A stretch of 64,000 bases of DNA. It comes from Marinicauda pacifica (GTDB lineage Bacteria > Pseudomonadota > Alphaproteobacteria > Caulobacterales > Maricaulaceae). Of this stretch, positions 46,969-55,546 are shown in pieces. The notes under the pieces were generated by a model. It was not told where the DNA came from. It searched no databases and saw nothing but the letters and a program-made list of their open reading frames with translations. Positions within the stretch are counted from its first letter, which is position 1. Each line of letters opens with the position of its first letter. The position numbers were made by a program, and so were the translations under genes. The stretch covers positions 310,001 to 374,000 of the forward strand of contig NZ_SRXV01000002.1 in assembly GCF_004793635.1 (NCBI RefSeq). The letters run 5' to 3'.

Positions 46969-48095
46969 CCGCCGCGCGCCTCGCGCATCGACTGTTCGTT
47001 GTAGAAATGGCTGATGAGATTGTAGCGTACGCCGCGTGTCGTCTCCTCGATCTCGTGCAGAAGCGAGGAAGAGAAGACCAGCGCCGTGCCCGGCGCCCCG
47101 CGATAGCCCTTCTCGGCGTATTCGCGAAACACGAGCTCTCCGCCCTCGTAATCGTCATTCAGGCTGATCGACAGGGCGAAACGCCGGTAGGCACTCGACG
47201 CGGCCACATTGTCGCGATGGCCGATCTCGATACCGTCGCGGCGGCCGGAATAGCGTGCCACATGCAGGGATTCGCGCTGGGTCACGTCGAAGGCGAACGC
47301 CTTGCGGATCATCGGCAGCACGCGCTGGTGCAGCTTCTGGTCGACGCGCTGCAGGATCGCCGGATCGTGGATCACATGGTCGATCCGGTCCTGGCGGTTA
47401 TAGTCGCTAACCGGGATTTTCAGGCCTTGAGGGCCCGGGGCGGCGGTCTTGGCAATCGCGAACTCGCCTCCCGCCTCGCAATGTTCGATCAGGAGACGGC
47501 AATCTTCCGGGTCGAGCGCATTGGGAAGGATCAGCACCGGTGCATGGCCGGGAATCCAGTCGCGTGCCGAAGCCGCCTCTTCTGCCAGCGCGCGGACCTG
47601 GGCTGCGGCAGCATCGGCGGATCCGGCATCGTCCATGATGGACCTCACTTGACGGTTAGGGGTGATGACGACGGTACGCTCGATCAGGCGCCCCGGAATA
47701 TCGATGCCTTTCACCAGGCCATACTGCGCGAAGGCGGCGCCGTTCGCATCGCCGCAAACAGGTGCTGTAAGGCCGGTCTCGACGCGGAGCTGCCGCGCGC
47801 GGCGCCCGTCTGTGTCGGCGGTCACGACAATGAGGTTGGCCCCGGCCGCCGCAAGCATGCCCTGGGTGGCGGCACACCGCTCCAGCACGGCCCGGGTCGC
47901 AGACTCGCTCAGGCAGCCGCAGAACACCAGGACGAGCGGCCGGCCCGCGAACGCATCTTCGAACAAGCGCAGGCTCCGGCCGTCCTGATCCATCAGCGTG
48001 GCGTCCGGAGCCGGATCGCCCGGCCCGATGTCCTGGACATAGGCTTTCAGGAAAGGTGCGGAGCGCTCGTGAACGGGGCGAAGATCGGGTGTCAT
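46965..48095 (-). CDS. Fusion of a peroxiredoxin-like domain and a 2OG-Fe(II) oxygenase
   Basis: 376 residues. About residues 20-160 are thioredoxin/AhpC-like (GDPAPDATLMDQDG, LVLVFCGCLSES, LIVVTADTDG), with Cys in FCGC. Residues about 190-370 are a prolyl-4-hydroxylase-like dioxygenase: metal HxD in IGHRDNVA, strand YEGGELVFRE, and the distal His in SSSLLHEIEETTRG with an Arg after it. A redox sensor controlling a hydroxylase is inferred. The fusion may hydroxylate proteins or peptides. Neighbours give no substrate. Confidence 0.85.
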   Translation of the reverse strand: MTPDLRPVHERSAPFLKAYVQDIGPGDPAPDATLMDQDGRSLRLFEDAFAGRPLVLVFCGCLSESATRAVLERCAATQGMLAAAGANLIVVTADTDGRRARQLRVETGLTAPVCGDANGAAFAQYGLVKGIDIPGRLIERTVVITPNRQVRSIMDDAGSADAAAAQVRALAEEAASARDWIPGHAPVLILPNALDPEDCRLLIEHCEAGGEFAIAKTAAPGPQGLKIPVSDYNRQDRIDHVIHDPAILQRVDQKLHQRVLPMIRKAFAFDVTQRESLHVARYSGRRDGIEIGHRDNVAASSAYRRFALSISLNDDYEGGELVFREYAEKGYRGAPGTALVFSSSLLHEIEETTRGVRYNLISHFYNEQSMREARGG

Positions 48096-48182
48096 GACAA
48101 AACCGTAATGCGCGGCATCGGCTTGCCATAGCTAATTCGAAACAGCGTTAGGTTATCATAAGACTACTGACGCCATTCTGCA

Positions 48183-48755
48183 TCACGAACCCAATCCGCC
48201 CTGCAACCCCCGGGCGAGGACCCAGTCCTCATAGACCGCCCCGCCGACATCGAAGCTGCGCTCGCCCACGGTTTCAAATCCCATCCGGGCATAGAAACCC
48301 AGCGCCTTCTCATTGCCCTTGTAGACGCCAAGCAGGAGGCGCGCTGCGCCCTGCTCCACGCCGAACCGGTAGGCCGCCTCGAACAGGGCCCGGCCCGCAC
48401 CGCTGCCGTGAAACCGAGATAACAGGTAGATGCGCTTGATCTCCAGATCGCCCGGTCCGGTTTCGACCGGCAGGTCGGGCCCGGTCAGATGCAGATAGCC
48501 GACCGGCGCCGCATTCGGTGCCATCTCCGCAATCCACAGCGCCTGTGCCGGATCGGCCAGCGCGGCGGCATAATAGGGCGCGGTCTGGCGCTCCTCGCAA
48601 TGACGGATGACGGCCTGGCCGTCAATCATCCCGGCATAGCTTTCAAGAAAGGTCGCCTTGCCCGCCAGCGCCAGCGCGGTCTCGTCCCCCGCGGCGCAAC
48701 GTCTCACCTGCGGTCGCGCCCCGTCCTCGACAGACCGGCCCTCCAGACTAGTCAT
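48183..48755 (-). CDS. GNAT family N-acetyltransferase
   Basis: 190 residues. The acetyl-CoA loop is seen as FHGSGAGRALFEAA (Q/R-x-x-G-x-G/A pattern), preceded by EIKRIYLL, and followed by LGVYKGNEKALGFYARMGF, all GNAT hallmarks. Substrate unknown. Start at the ATG ending at 48755, with GGGGAG seven bases upstream; another ATG at 48776 is possible. The gene is divergent from rpoH. Confidence 0.87.
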   Translation of the reverse strand: MTSLEGRSVEDGARPQVRRCAAGDETALALAGKATFLESYAGMIDGQAVIRHCEERQTAPYYAAALADPAQALWIAEMAPNAAPVGYLHLTGPDLPVETGPGDLEIKRIYLLSRFHGSGAGRALFEAAYRFGVEQGAARLLLGVYKGNEKALGFYARMGFETVGERSFDVGGAVYEDWVLARGLQGGLGS

Positions 48756-48827
48756 TCCACGCTCCCCGGCGGTCATTCCTGACGAAACCGGACCGATGTC
48801 TTTCTGAATTGTCACTTCAACGCAAGG

Positions 48828-48853
48828 GGAACCTGCGCCATGATTTTGCCGTT
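48828..48853 (+). promoter_or_regulatory. Candidate EcfG-type promoter upstream of rpoH
   Basis: GGAAC at 48828-48832 and CGTT at 48850-48853, spacing 17 bases. It lies in the gap between the GNAT and rpoH starts, about 170 bases before rpoH. Confidence 0.5.
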
Positions 48854-49024
48854 GCGATAGCATTCAATGCCATCGACAGCAGGAAATGTTCACATCGACG
48901 TGAAGACCCTCTCGCGCAAGCCGCTTTGCCTGCCTACATGGTAGCGGCGCTGCCTGGCAGCGTAAGATGCGGGAGAGGATGGATGGCACGATCGGCGCCG
49001 CCCGTCTTCTGAAGGGAGACACAC

Positions 49025-49912
49025 ATGGCCAACGCACCCACATTATCGATCAGTCCGGAAGCGGGTCTGTCCCGGTACCTGTCCGAAATCCGCAAATTTC
49101 CCATGCTGGAAAAGGATGAGGAGTTCATGCTGGCCAAGCGCTGGCAGGAGCATGAAGATTCCGAAGCCGCTCACCGCCTGGTCACATCGCACCTGCGCCT
49201 GGTGGCCAAGATCGCCATGGGCTATCGCGGCTACGGCCTTCCCGTGGCCGAAGTCATCTCCGAAGGCAATGTCGGCCTGATGCAGGCTGTCAAGAAATTC
49301 GACCCGGACAAGGGCTTCCGTCTGGCAACCTACGCCATGTGGTGGATTCGCGCCTCGATCCAGGAATACATCCTGCGCTCGTGGTCGCTGGTGAAGATGG
49401 GCACGACCGCCGCGCAGAAGAAGCTGTTCTTCAACCTGCGCCGGATGAAGAGCAAGATGCAGGCGCTCGAGGAAGGCGACCTGAAACCCCACCAGGTAGA
49501 GGAAATCGCCACCAAGCTTGGGGTGACCGAAGCCGAGGTCATGTCGATGAACGGACGCCTGTCCGGTCCTGACAGCTCGCTGAACGCGCCCCTGCGCCAG
49601 GACGGCGAAGCCGAATGGCAGGACTGGCTCACCGACAAGGACGCAGAGTCGGCCGAGGACACGCTGGTCGAGAGTGATGAATTCGACACCCGCATGACGC
49701 TTCTCCAGGAGGCCATGGGCCAGCTCAACGAGCGCGAGCGCCACATCATCCAGGAACGCCGCCTGACCGAAGATCCCAAGACGCTGGAAGACCTCGCTCA
49801 GGTCTACGGGGTCAGCCGCGAACGCATCCGCCAGATCGAGGTGCGGGCCTTCGACAAGCTGCAGAAGGAAATGAAGCGCCTGGCCGTCGAACAGGAGCTG
49901 GTCGAGGCCTGA
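49025..49912 (+). CDS. rpoH: Heat-shock sigma factor RpoH
   Basis: 295 residues. Region 2 (LAKIAMGYRGYGLPVAEVIS-like) with the RpoH box QKKLFFNLR, then region 4 with a helix-turn-helix (LAQVYGVSRERIRQIE). Directs transcription of chaperone and protease genes. ATG preceded by GAAGGGAGA. A candidate EcfG promoter lies upstream, which would link heat shock to the general stress response. It converges with the YhhN gene eight bases downstream. Confidence 0.97.
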   Translation: MANAPTLSISPEAGLSRYLSEIRKFPMLEKDEEFMLAKRWQEHEDSEAAHRLVTSHLRLVAKIAMGYRGYGLPVAEVISEGNVGLMQAVKKFDPDKGFRLATYAMWWIRASIQEYILRSWSLVKMGTTAAQKKLFFNLRRMKSKMQALEEGDLKPHQVEEIATKLGVTEAEVMSMNGRLSGPDSSLNAPLRQDGEAEWQDWLTDKDAESAEDTLVESDEFDTRMTLLQEAMGQLNERERHIIQERRLTEDPKTLEDLAQVYGVSRERIRQIEVRAFDKLQKEMKRLAVEQELVEA

Positions 49913-49919
49913 TCTTGCC

Positions 49920-50657
49920 CTAGCCGGGTTCAGACCCTGACGCTGCGCCGGCCCGGACCTCGTCCGCGCCGGCGCTTTGCGTTTGCCGCATCTCGGCCAG
50001 CTTCGTGCTGAAACCGAGCGCCAGGCAGATCTGCGCCGCGGCATAGGTGATCCAGACCGGCTTGATCTCGGCCAGCGGGCGCACATCCTTGAACCACCCC
50101 GCGGCCAGAAGGCTGTCGGAGATCACGAACAGGACCGCCCCGATGGCGAGCAGGCGCGGCCCCTTCACGAGGCCGGACGCCATCGCCATCACCAGGATGA
50201 TCGCGTTGTAGAGCGTTGCCGCAAACGCCAGATCGCCCATGCCCGGGCGCAGCCAGGACAGCATCGCCGCCCCGTAAAGCGCCAGCGCGCCCGCCAGCAC
50301 GAGACCGTCCCGCCGCCAGCCCTCGCGCCGTATCATCCAGATGAACAGGCCGAGATAGACCGCATGGGCCGAGGCGAAGGCGGCAATTCCGATCTCCAGA
50401 CCGCCGCGAATCTCCAGCGAATAATCGCCGATCGCCGACAGGAAGAGCGCCAGCGCCAGCACCGGAGCCCGGCGCATCAGCGCGAACAGTCCCAGCATCA
50501 CGATGCCCGACGCCTTGATGATCGGCGATCCCGGCACGCCAAGCCCCGCCATGTCGATCACCCAGTAGCCGGCAAGGCAGAGCAGCGCCGTCGCCAGATA
50601 GGCAGGCGCGGCCCAGCCCGGAATGGCGCCCGCCTTCGTATCGCCCGACATTTCCAT
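49920..50657 (-). CDS. YhhN family lysoplasmalogenase-like membrane protein
   Basis: About 245 residues with eight predicted helices. The YhhN signature appears as LSAIGDYSLE and FVISDSLLA. Animal members (TMEM86) hydrolyse lysoplasmalogens; the bacterial role is not established. Start set at the ATG ending at 50657, eight bases after GGAG. Divergent from the DUF481 gene. Confidence 0.87.
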   Translation of the reverse strand: MEMSGDTKAGAIPGWAAPAYLATALLCLAGYWVIDMAGLGVPGSPIIKASGIVMLGLFALMRRAPVLALALFLSAIGDYSLEIRGGLEIGIAAFASAHAVYLGLFIWMIRREGWRRDGLVLAGALALYGAAMLSWLRPGMGDLAFAATLYNAIILVMAMASGLVKGPRLLAIGAVLFVISDSLLAAGWFKDVRPLAEIKPVWITYAAAQICLALGFSTKLAEMRQTQSAGADEVRAGAASGSEPG

Positions 50658-50715
50658 AACCTGCACTCCGGTCTTTAAATGCGCTCCGGGCGGCCTAGAA
50701 CCTGCCCCCGGTGTT

Positions 50716-50740
50716 CGACATGTCCGACATGTACGACAGG
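50716..50740 (+). promoter_or_regulatory. Short tandem repeat, possible operator
   Basis: Two and a half copies of GACATGTnC run together upstream of the DUF481 gene; GACATGTC is itself a palindrome. Confidence 0.3.
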
Positions 50741-50762
50741 CGGGAGCAAGGAAGGAAGAGGC

Positions 50763-51797
50763 ATGCGCAAGACGGCAGTGACGGCAATTTCAGGTCTGGT
50801 GCTCGCGACAGGCCCGGTCCTGGCCCAGGAGGCGCCGGTTCTGGAGCCCGCGCTCCAGCGCCTGCTCGATGCGGCAGCCCGGAGCGGCAACGCCGACGAT
50901 CTGGCCGATGCGCTGCGCCTGATCGCGCTGAGCGAAGGGCGCGACGTTGCCTTTGATGCGGCCGCCCGCATGGGACGCCTCGACGCGGCGCAGGGCGTAC
51001 TCGGCCCCGTGGTTGCCGAGGCTGCCGCCGACCAGCCGGTCGAGCCGGCCCCGGCCGATGACACGCCGCAGGCCGCTCCAGCCGAGTCCGGCACCCCCGC
51101 CGCGGCCGTCTGGCGCCGTGCCCCGGCCCAAGTCGCTTCGGCCTTCTACGGCGCTCAGTCCGACCTCTGGGATGGCCGCGTCCGGCTCGGGGCCCGCTTC
51201 GACAGCGGCAACTCGGACCGTCAGGACTATCTGGCCGGACTGGAGATCAAGCGCGCCCTGGCCGGCTGGGGCTTTGAGGGCGCGATCGAGTACGCCTACT
51301 CCGAGGTCAATTCCTCGGTCGGGCGAGACGAACTCATTGCCAATGCGCGCGGCGAACGCGAGGCCGGGGAACGTTTCACCTACTACGCGTCCGGCGAGTA
51401 CGAACAGGACGCCCTGTCCGGCTATGACTGGACGACCTTCCTGGGCGCGGGCGTGGGCTACCGGCTCATCGAGAACGACACGACGAATTTTGTCCTGCGC
51501 GCCGGTCCCGGCATCCGCGTCCTGTCCGAACCCGATCGGCCCAACCAGGCGCGCGGCGCGCTCGATCTCGGCGCCGACTATTCCACCGCCTGGACGGATG
51601 CGGTCAGCTTCTCCTCGGAATCCTCGCTTCTGGTGTCGGACAAGTCGCGGGCCGACCAGCGCTTCGTGGTCTCCACGGCACTGGGCGAGGTCTGGGCGCT
51701 CGAACTGAAACTGCGTTACCGCCACGAGTTCGAGCCCGAACCCGGCTTCGAGGAGAGCGACACCCGCACCGACATCTCCATCGTGCGCGAGTTCTAG
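50763..51797 (+). CDS. DUF481 outer-membrane protein (YdiY-like)
   Basis: 344 residues. Signal peptide MRKTAVTAISGLVLATGPVLA, an Ala-rich helical section to about 110, then a beta-barrel of paired strands, ending SIVREF with a terminal Phe. DUF481 family members are salt-inducible outer-membrane proteins of unknown role. The start ATG at 50763 has GGAAGGAAG upstream. A short direct repeat lies ahead of it. Followed by a repeat-filled gap. Confidence 0.85.
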   Translation: MRKTAVTAISGLVLATGPVLAQEAPVLEPALQRLLDAAARSGNADDLADALRLIALSEGRDVAFDAAARMGRLDAAQGVLGPVVAEAAADQPVEPAPADDTPQAAPAESGTPAAAVWRRAPAQVASAFYGAQSDLWDGRVRLGARFDSGNSDRQDYLAGLEIKRALAGWGFEGAIEYAYSEVNSSVGRDELIANARGEREAGERFTYYASGEYEQDALSGYDWTTFLGAGVGYRLIENDTTNFVLRAGPGIRVLSEPDRPNQARGALDLGADYSTAWTDAVSFSSESSLLVSDKSRADQRFVVSTALGEVWALELKLRYRHEFEPEPGFEESDTRTDISIVREF

Positions 51798-51808
51798 GCG
51801 GAGCAGCG

Positions 51809-51959
51809 CCTTCGATGCTTCGAGGCTCGCTTTGCTCGCACCTCAGCATGAGGGAGGTGGATTGGCTTTAAGACTTTGATATATCGATGATTTACGTCAC
51901 TCAATGTCACGCATCCCCCTCACCCTGAGGTGCCCGGCAAAGCCGGGCCTCGAAGGGTC
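51809..51959. repeat. Inverted pair of palindromic repeats, family 3
   Basis: 51809-51854 reads CTTCGAGGCTCGC..., ending CAGCATGAGGG; 51914-51959 is a close inverse (CCTCACCCTGAGG, then CCCGGCAAAGCCGGG, CCTCGAAGG). The gap between them is AT-rich. Confidence 0.75.
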
Positions 51960-51984
51960 GGATGACGCGCGTCGGAATCTGGCC

Positions 51985-52140
51985 CTCTCTGGGTTCCGGG
52001 TCTCGCTACGCTCGCCCGGAATGACGAAAGGAGAGGGGTTTTTCAAACCACAACAAACCTCGTCATCCCGGACTTGATCCGGGATCCAGAGAGCGTGGAG
52101 CGCTGAAATCCCGGGCGGAGCGCGCACACCCGGGACCCGG
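51985..52140. repeat. Inverted pair of palindromic repeats, family 2
   Basis: 51985-52026 has CTCTCTGG...TTCCGGG...CCCGGAATGAC; 52061-52098 is the inverse: GTCATCCCGGACTTGATCCG and CCAGAGAGCGT. A CCCGGG hairpin follows to 52136. No gene in the 51798-52151 gap. Confidence 0.75.
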
Positions 52141-52151
52141 CGAAGTGCCCC

Positions 52152-53438
52152 CTACCCGCCCGGCTTTCTGGCCCCGGTCACGCCCGGCTTGCCACCGCCC
52201 ATGGGGCGGGTGGCGTTCGCCCCGGCTTCGCCCGAGGCGAACGCCTCGAGCCGGTCGACCCAGGCTTCCGCGCCCACGGCGATATTGATGACCGGGCCGG
52301 TCTCGACCCGGCGATAGGTGGAATCGCTGCCGATCACGAACCAGTCGCCCTCGTCCTCGATCAGGAAGGGCGAGCCGGAATCGCCCTGCGTGGTGTCGCA
52401 TTCATGCGCGAACGTGGTGTCGGCGTAGATCTCGACCACGCGGCAATCGGTATTACCCGACAGATTCTCGCCCGTGTCCCAGGAGTACCCGGCCTGATAG
52501 ATGCGTTCCTCCAGTCCGGCGCGGCGGCCAAGATCGCGGGTCAGCGTGCGCACGCCCAGCCAGCCGACCGTGTCGCCCAGCCGCCGGTCGAGCCGCAGCA
52601 GGGCCCAGTCGAGCGGGTCGTCCTGCTCCGTGCCCACGGCCGCGGCGCGACCGGGGTCGGTGAGATAGTCGATGACGCGGGCGCGCACCGGGCCCTCTTG
52701 ACGGTCAAAACCGGTTTCGAATGTCCCGCGCGCATTCACGCGGCCCTGCTCGCCCTCGATGCAATGGGCCGCGGTCAGGAGGATGTCCGGTCCGATCAGC
52801 GTGGCGGTGCACGTGCCGCCCGCGTCCATCGACACCGTGCCGATGCGGCTCCAGGGCGCCTCGCCGGTATCGAGCAGGACCCGGTCGTCGCGGCCGAAGA
52901 AATGATCGTCGAAACTCATCGGCCGCTCGCGGCCGGCGCAATCGCTGCGATCGGTCCGCGCCTCGCAGCGCCCCGTGCCTTCGCCCGGCTCGTCGCAAAC
53001 CCCGTTGAAGGCCAGATCGCAGGCATCGGTGCGAAAGCGCAGCCCGCTCAGATCCCCGCAATCGGCGAGGTCTGTGCCTTGCGTGCACACGCCCGTGCCC
53101 AGGCGCGGCTCGTCGCATTCGCCGTCATGGGCCCACTGGCAGGAATTGTCCTCCTCGCCGCTCATGATGCGCCAGCAATCGGACCGGTCCGTCCCGGCCG
53201 GGCAGGCGCCGGTACCCACGCCCGGCTCGTCGCATTCCATGTCGTTGGCGTGCTGGCAGCTATCATTGCCGCCGATGGCGCTGACACCGGCGCCCGGTTT
53301 GCCGGGCTTCTGAACGCTGGTCAGCCAGTGCTGCAGGTCGCGCGCGCTGAGCCGCTCTGGTGCCGCCGCCTGGCTCCACGCCGGCGCCGCAATCGAAATC
53401 AGCGCGAGGACCGCGCACACAGTGTGAAGAACACGCAC
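52152..53438 (-). CDS. Secreted trypsin-like serine protease with three Cys-repeat modules
   Basis: 428 residues from a GTG ending at 53438 (signal VRVLHTVCAVLALISIAAPA). Three repeats span about residues 61-88, 100-127 and 140-167, each C-x7-C-x9-C-x8-C with the shared core ECDEPxxGTGxC and TDxxDC. The protease domain follows (about 170-400): TAAHC, DDPLDWALL and TQGDSGSP complete the triad. Extracytoplasmic. A start further upstream is possible but lacks a signal peptide. The modules may bind a ligand or Ca2+; that is inferred. Confidence 0.88.
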   Translation of the reverse strand: MRVLHTVCAVLALISIAAPAWSQAAAPERLSARDLQHWLTSVQKPGKPGAGVSAIGGNDSCQHANDMECDEPGVGTGACPAGTDRSDCWRIMSGEEDNSCQWAHDGECDEPRLGTGVCTQGTDLADCGDLSGLRFRTDACDLAFNGVCDEPGEGTGRCEARTDRSDCAGRERPMSFDDHFFGRDDRVLLDTGEAPWSRIGTVSMDAGGTCTATLIGPDILLTAAHCIEGEQGRVNARGTFETGFDRQEGPVRARVIDYLTDPGRAAAVGTEQDDPLDWALLRLDRRLGDTVGWLGVRTLTRDLGRRAGLEERIYQAGYSWDTGENLSGNTDCRVVEIYADTTFAHECDTTQGDSGSPFLIEDEGDWFVIGSDSTYRRVETGPVINIAVGAEAWVDRLEAFASGEAGANATRPMGGGKPGVTGARKPGG

Positions 53439-53615
53439 AAACCGCCCCTGTTTTCCTGTCCGGCCCGTCTGTCCCCCAGCCGGACTGCCAATCCCGCAAT
53501 TTCGTTCACAAGCATGAACCGGGGATGAAGGATACACCCACGCCGGGTTCAGCTACGGCGCGGCAGAATGGCTCCATCGTGACGCGAAAACCGTCAACTG
53601 AATCTGGAGGCCACT

Positions 53616-54095
53616 ATGACCCGCCTGTCGAAACTTCTCGCGACCACCTTGCTGGCTGCCACCGGTGCGGTGGCCCTGTCTGCCGCCTCGCATGCCAATG
53701 ATCGTGGCGCGCGCTGGCAGGCGCCGCAAGGCCATTTCGTCGTCAGCGCCGCCGCCTGCCCGGACCTGCGCGAGGATCTGCGCGACCGGCGCCATGATCG
53801 CTACGACCGCTATGATCGCCACAACCGCTATGACCGGCGCACCGACCGTCGCGACCGCCGGGTGCTGAGCTGCCCCCCGCGCGCCTGGGTCTACGTCCCA
53901 AGCCGGTATGAGCGCGCCCGCTACGATCATCGCATGCGACCGACGCATGCCGTCTACAGCCCGCGCCTGAACTCCTATGTCGTCCAGACCCGTTACGGCC
54001 ATGTGCCGGTCCATATCGACTGGCGCGGTGCCGGGCGCGGCTATCAGCGGGGCCACGGCGTGGGCACGGGGCTGAGCTTCGAGTTCCGGTTCTAG
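53616..54095 (+). CDS. Secreted basic protein with RYDR-rich stretch
   Basis: 159 residues. Signal peptide MTRLSKLLATTLLAATGAVA to ASHA, then a low-complexity basic and acidic tract (DRYDRYDRHNRYDRRTDRRD) and a C-terminal region that includes WVYVPSRYERARYD and PVHIDWRGAG. No conserved family recognised. Purely descriptive; might bind metals or polysaccharide. Two Cys are present (AACPD and LSCPP). Confidence 0.7.
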   Translation: MTRLSKLLATTLLAATGAVALSAASHANDRGARWQAPQGHFVVSAAACPDLREDLRDRRHDRYDRYDRHNRYDRRTDRRDRRVLSCPPRAWVYVPSRYERARYDHRMRPTHAVYSPRLNSYVVQTRYGHVPVHIDWRGAGRGYQRGHGVGTGLSFEFRF

Positions 54096-54110
54096 GCCCC
54101 TGCTTGCGGG

Positions 54111-54929
54111 CTAGAGGGTGATCTCGCCTGAAAGATAATCGCGTGCTGTCCCGATCAGGCGCACGCGGCCATCGTCCCCGGTGCGCACACTCAGCGCGCC
54201 GGGGCGCGGGCCGATCTGGCGCGCATTCATCTCGCTCCGGCCCAACCGCTCCGCCCAGTAGGGCGCCAGCGTGCAATGAGCCGAACCGGTGACAGGATCC
54301 TCGGCATCCAGTCCCAGCGCCGGACAGAAGAAGCGCGACACGAAGTGCGCGCTCTTGCCCTCCGCGGTCGCCAGGACATTGACCCCCGTCGCCGCCAGCG
54401 CGCCGGTATCGGGGCGCAGGCGCGCGACATCGGCCTCATTGGCATAGACGAGCATCTGGTAGCGCGCGCCATGGATGCGCGCCACTTCGTACACCGCCGA
54501 CGGCTCGATCCCGCCCATCGCGGCAACCACCGCATCCAGACGCTCGCCGGGCTTGTAGCCCACTTCAGGGAAGTTCATCTCGAACAGATCGCCCGCCCGG
54601 CGCACCGTCAGCCTGCCCGAGGCCGTCTCGAAACGCGCTTCCTCGCCGGTCACGTGATCGTTGCGGAACAGCCAGACGGCGGAGGCCAGCGTCGCATGGC
54701 CGCACAGATCGACCTCCTGGCCCGGCGTGAACCAGCGCAAGCGCCACAAATCCTCGTCCTGCTTCAGCAGATACGCCGTTTCCGACAGATTGTTCGACTT
54801 GGCGATGCCCTGCAGATCGGCGTCGGGCAGGGCCTCCTCCAGCAGCGTCACCCCTGCCGGGTTGCCGGTGTGCGGCGCATCGCCGTCGGGAAAGGCATGC
54901 AGCTCGGCATAGGGAAAGGTGCGCGTCAT
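54111..54929 (-). CDS. PhzF family isomerase-like protein
   Basis: 272 residues. PhzF fold of two similar halves: N-terminal DAPHTGNPAGV, LSETAYLL (the Glu of the active site), ATLASAVWLF, then ALGLDAEDPVTGSAHCTLA. Members isomerise phenazine precursors, but most stand-alone homologues have unknown substrates. The stop of the thioredoxin-like gene and the start of phzF overlap, so they are likely cotranscribed. Confidence 0.9.
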   Translation of the reverse strand: MTRTFPYAELHAFPDGDAPHTGNPAGVTLLEEALPDADLQGIAKSNNLSETAYLLKQDEDLWRLRWFTPGQEVDLCGHATLASAVWLFRNDHVTGEEARFETASGRLTVRRAGDLFEMNFPEVGYKPGERLDAVVAAMGGIEPSAVYEVARIHGARYQMLVYANEADVARLRPDTGALAATGVNVLATAEGKSAHFVSRFFCPALGLDAEDPVTGSAHCTLAPYWAERLGRSEMNARQIGPRPGALSVRTGDDGRVRLIGTARDYLSGEITL

Positions 54930-55348
54930 GATGCGTCTCCGGACGTGGGGGGCAGAATTGTCTCCAGCCAGGCCGCGACCGCGCCCGGATCGGCCGACCG
55001 GGCCGTGCGCCAGCGATAGAGATTGTCAGCATCGATCGGACGGCCGCCGGCGTCGAGCACCAGCACGGCCGGCACGCCCTCCAGCGGAACGTCGAGGCCG
55101 AAAGCGGCGACCAGCTGCTGATGCCGGTCGTGCCGTCCCACATCGACGAGCACGGTTTCCAGCCGCCTGCCCGGTCCTTCGGTGATGGCCGGTTCCTCGA
55201 GAAAGCCGGCAAAGGCGCGCGCATCCGGGCACCAGTTGGCCCCGAAGACCAGCATCAGCGCGCGGCCGGAGTCCTGCGCGCGCTCGCGCGCTGCAGCCAC
55301 GCAGGGGCTGGCATCTTCGGCTTCGTCAAACGGGCGGGCCTCGCTCAT
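54926..55348 (-). CDS. Thioredoxin-fold protein, incomplete active site
   Basis: 140 residues. The active-site region is VFGANWCPDARAFAG: one Cys (WCPDA) where thioredoxins have WCxxC, so the resolving Cys is missing. Later strand VPAVLVLDAGGRP resembles the cis-Pro loop. No signal peptide, so it is cytosolic or attached to a complex. It may bind thiols, form mixed disulfides or act structurally. Operon with PhzF. Confidence 0.82.
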   Translation of the reverse strand: MSEARPFDEAEDASPCVAAARERAQDSGRALMLVFGANWCPDARAFAGFLEEPAITEGPGRRLETVLVDVGRHDRHQQLVAAFGLDVPLEGVPAVLVLDAGGRPIDADNLYRWRTARSADPGAVAAWLETILPPTSGDAS

Positions 55349-55546
55349 TGCCGGGCTCCAGGCTGCGGAAAGGAGCTTTTCACCTAGACGCGCGCGCCTG
55401 TGCCGGCAAGAGGGCGAGACTTGCTCGCCCATGCCGCTCTCGGCTACCAACCGGGCCATGATACGTTTTGCGCTGGCCGCGAGCCGGCGTCCGGCTAGAT
55501 GACGGCCTGTCGACGTCATCGAGCCGGCGGAAAAAGGACAAGAGCC

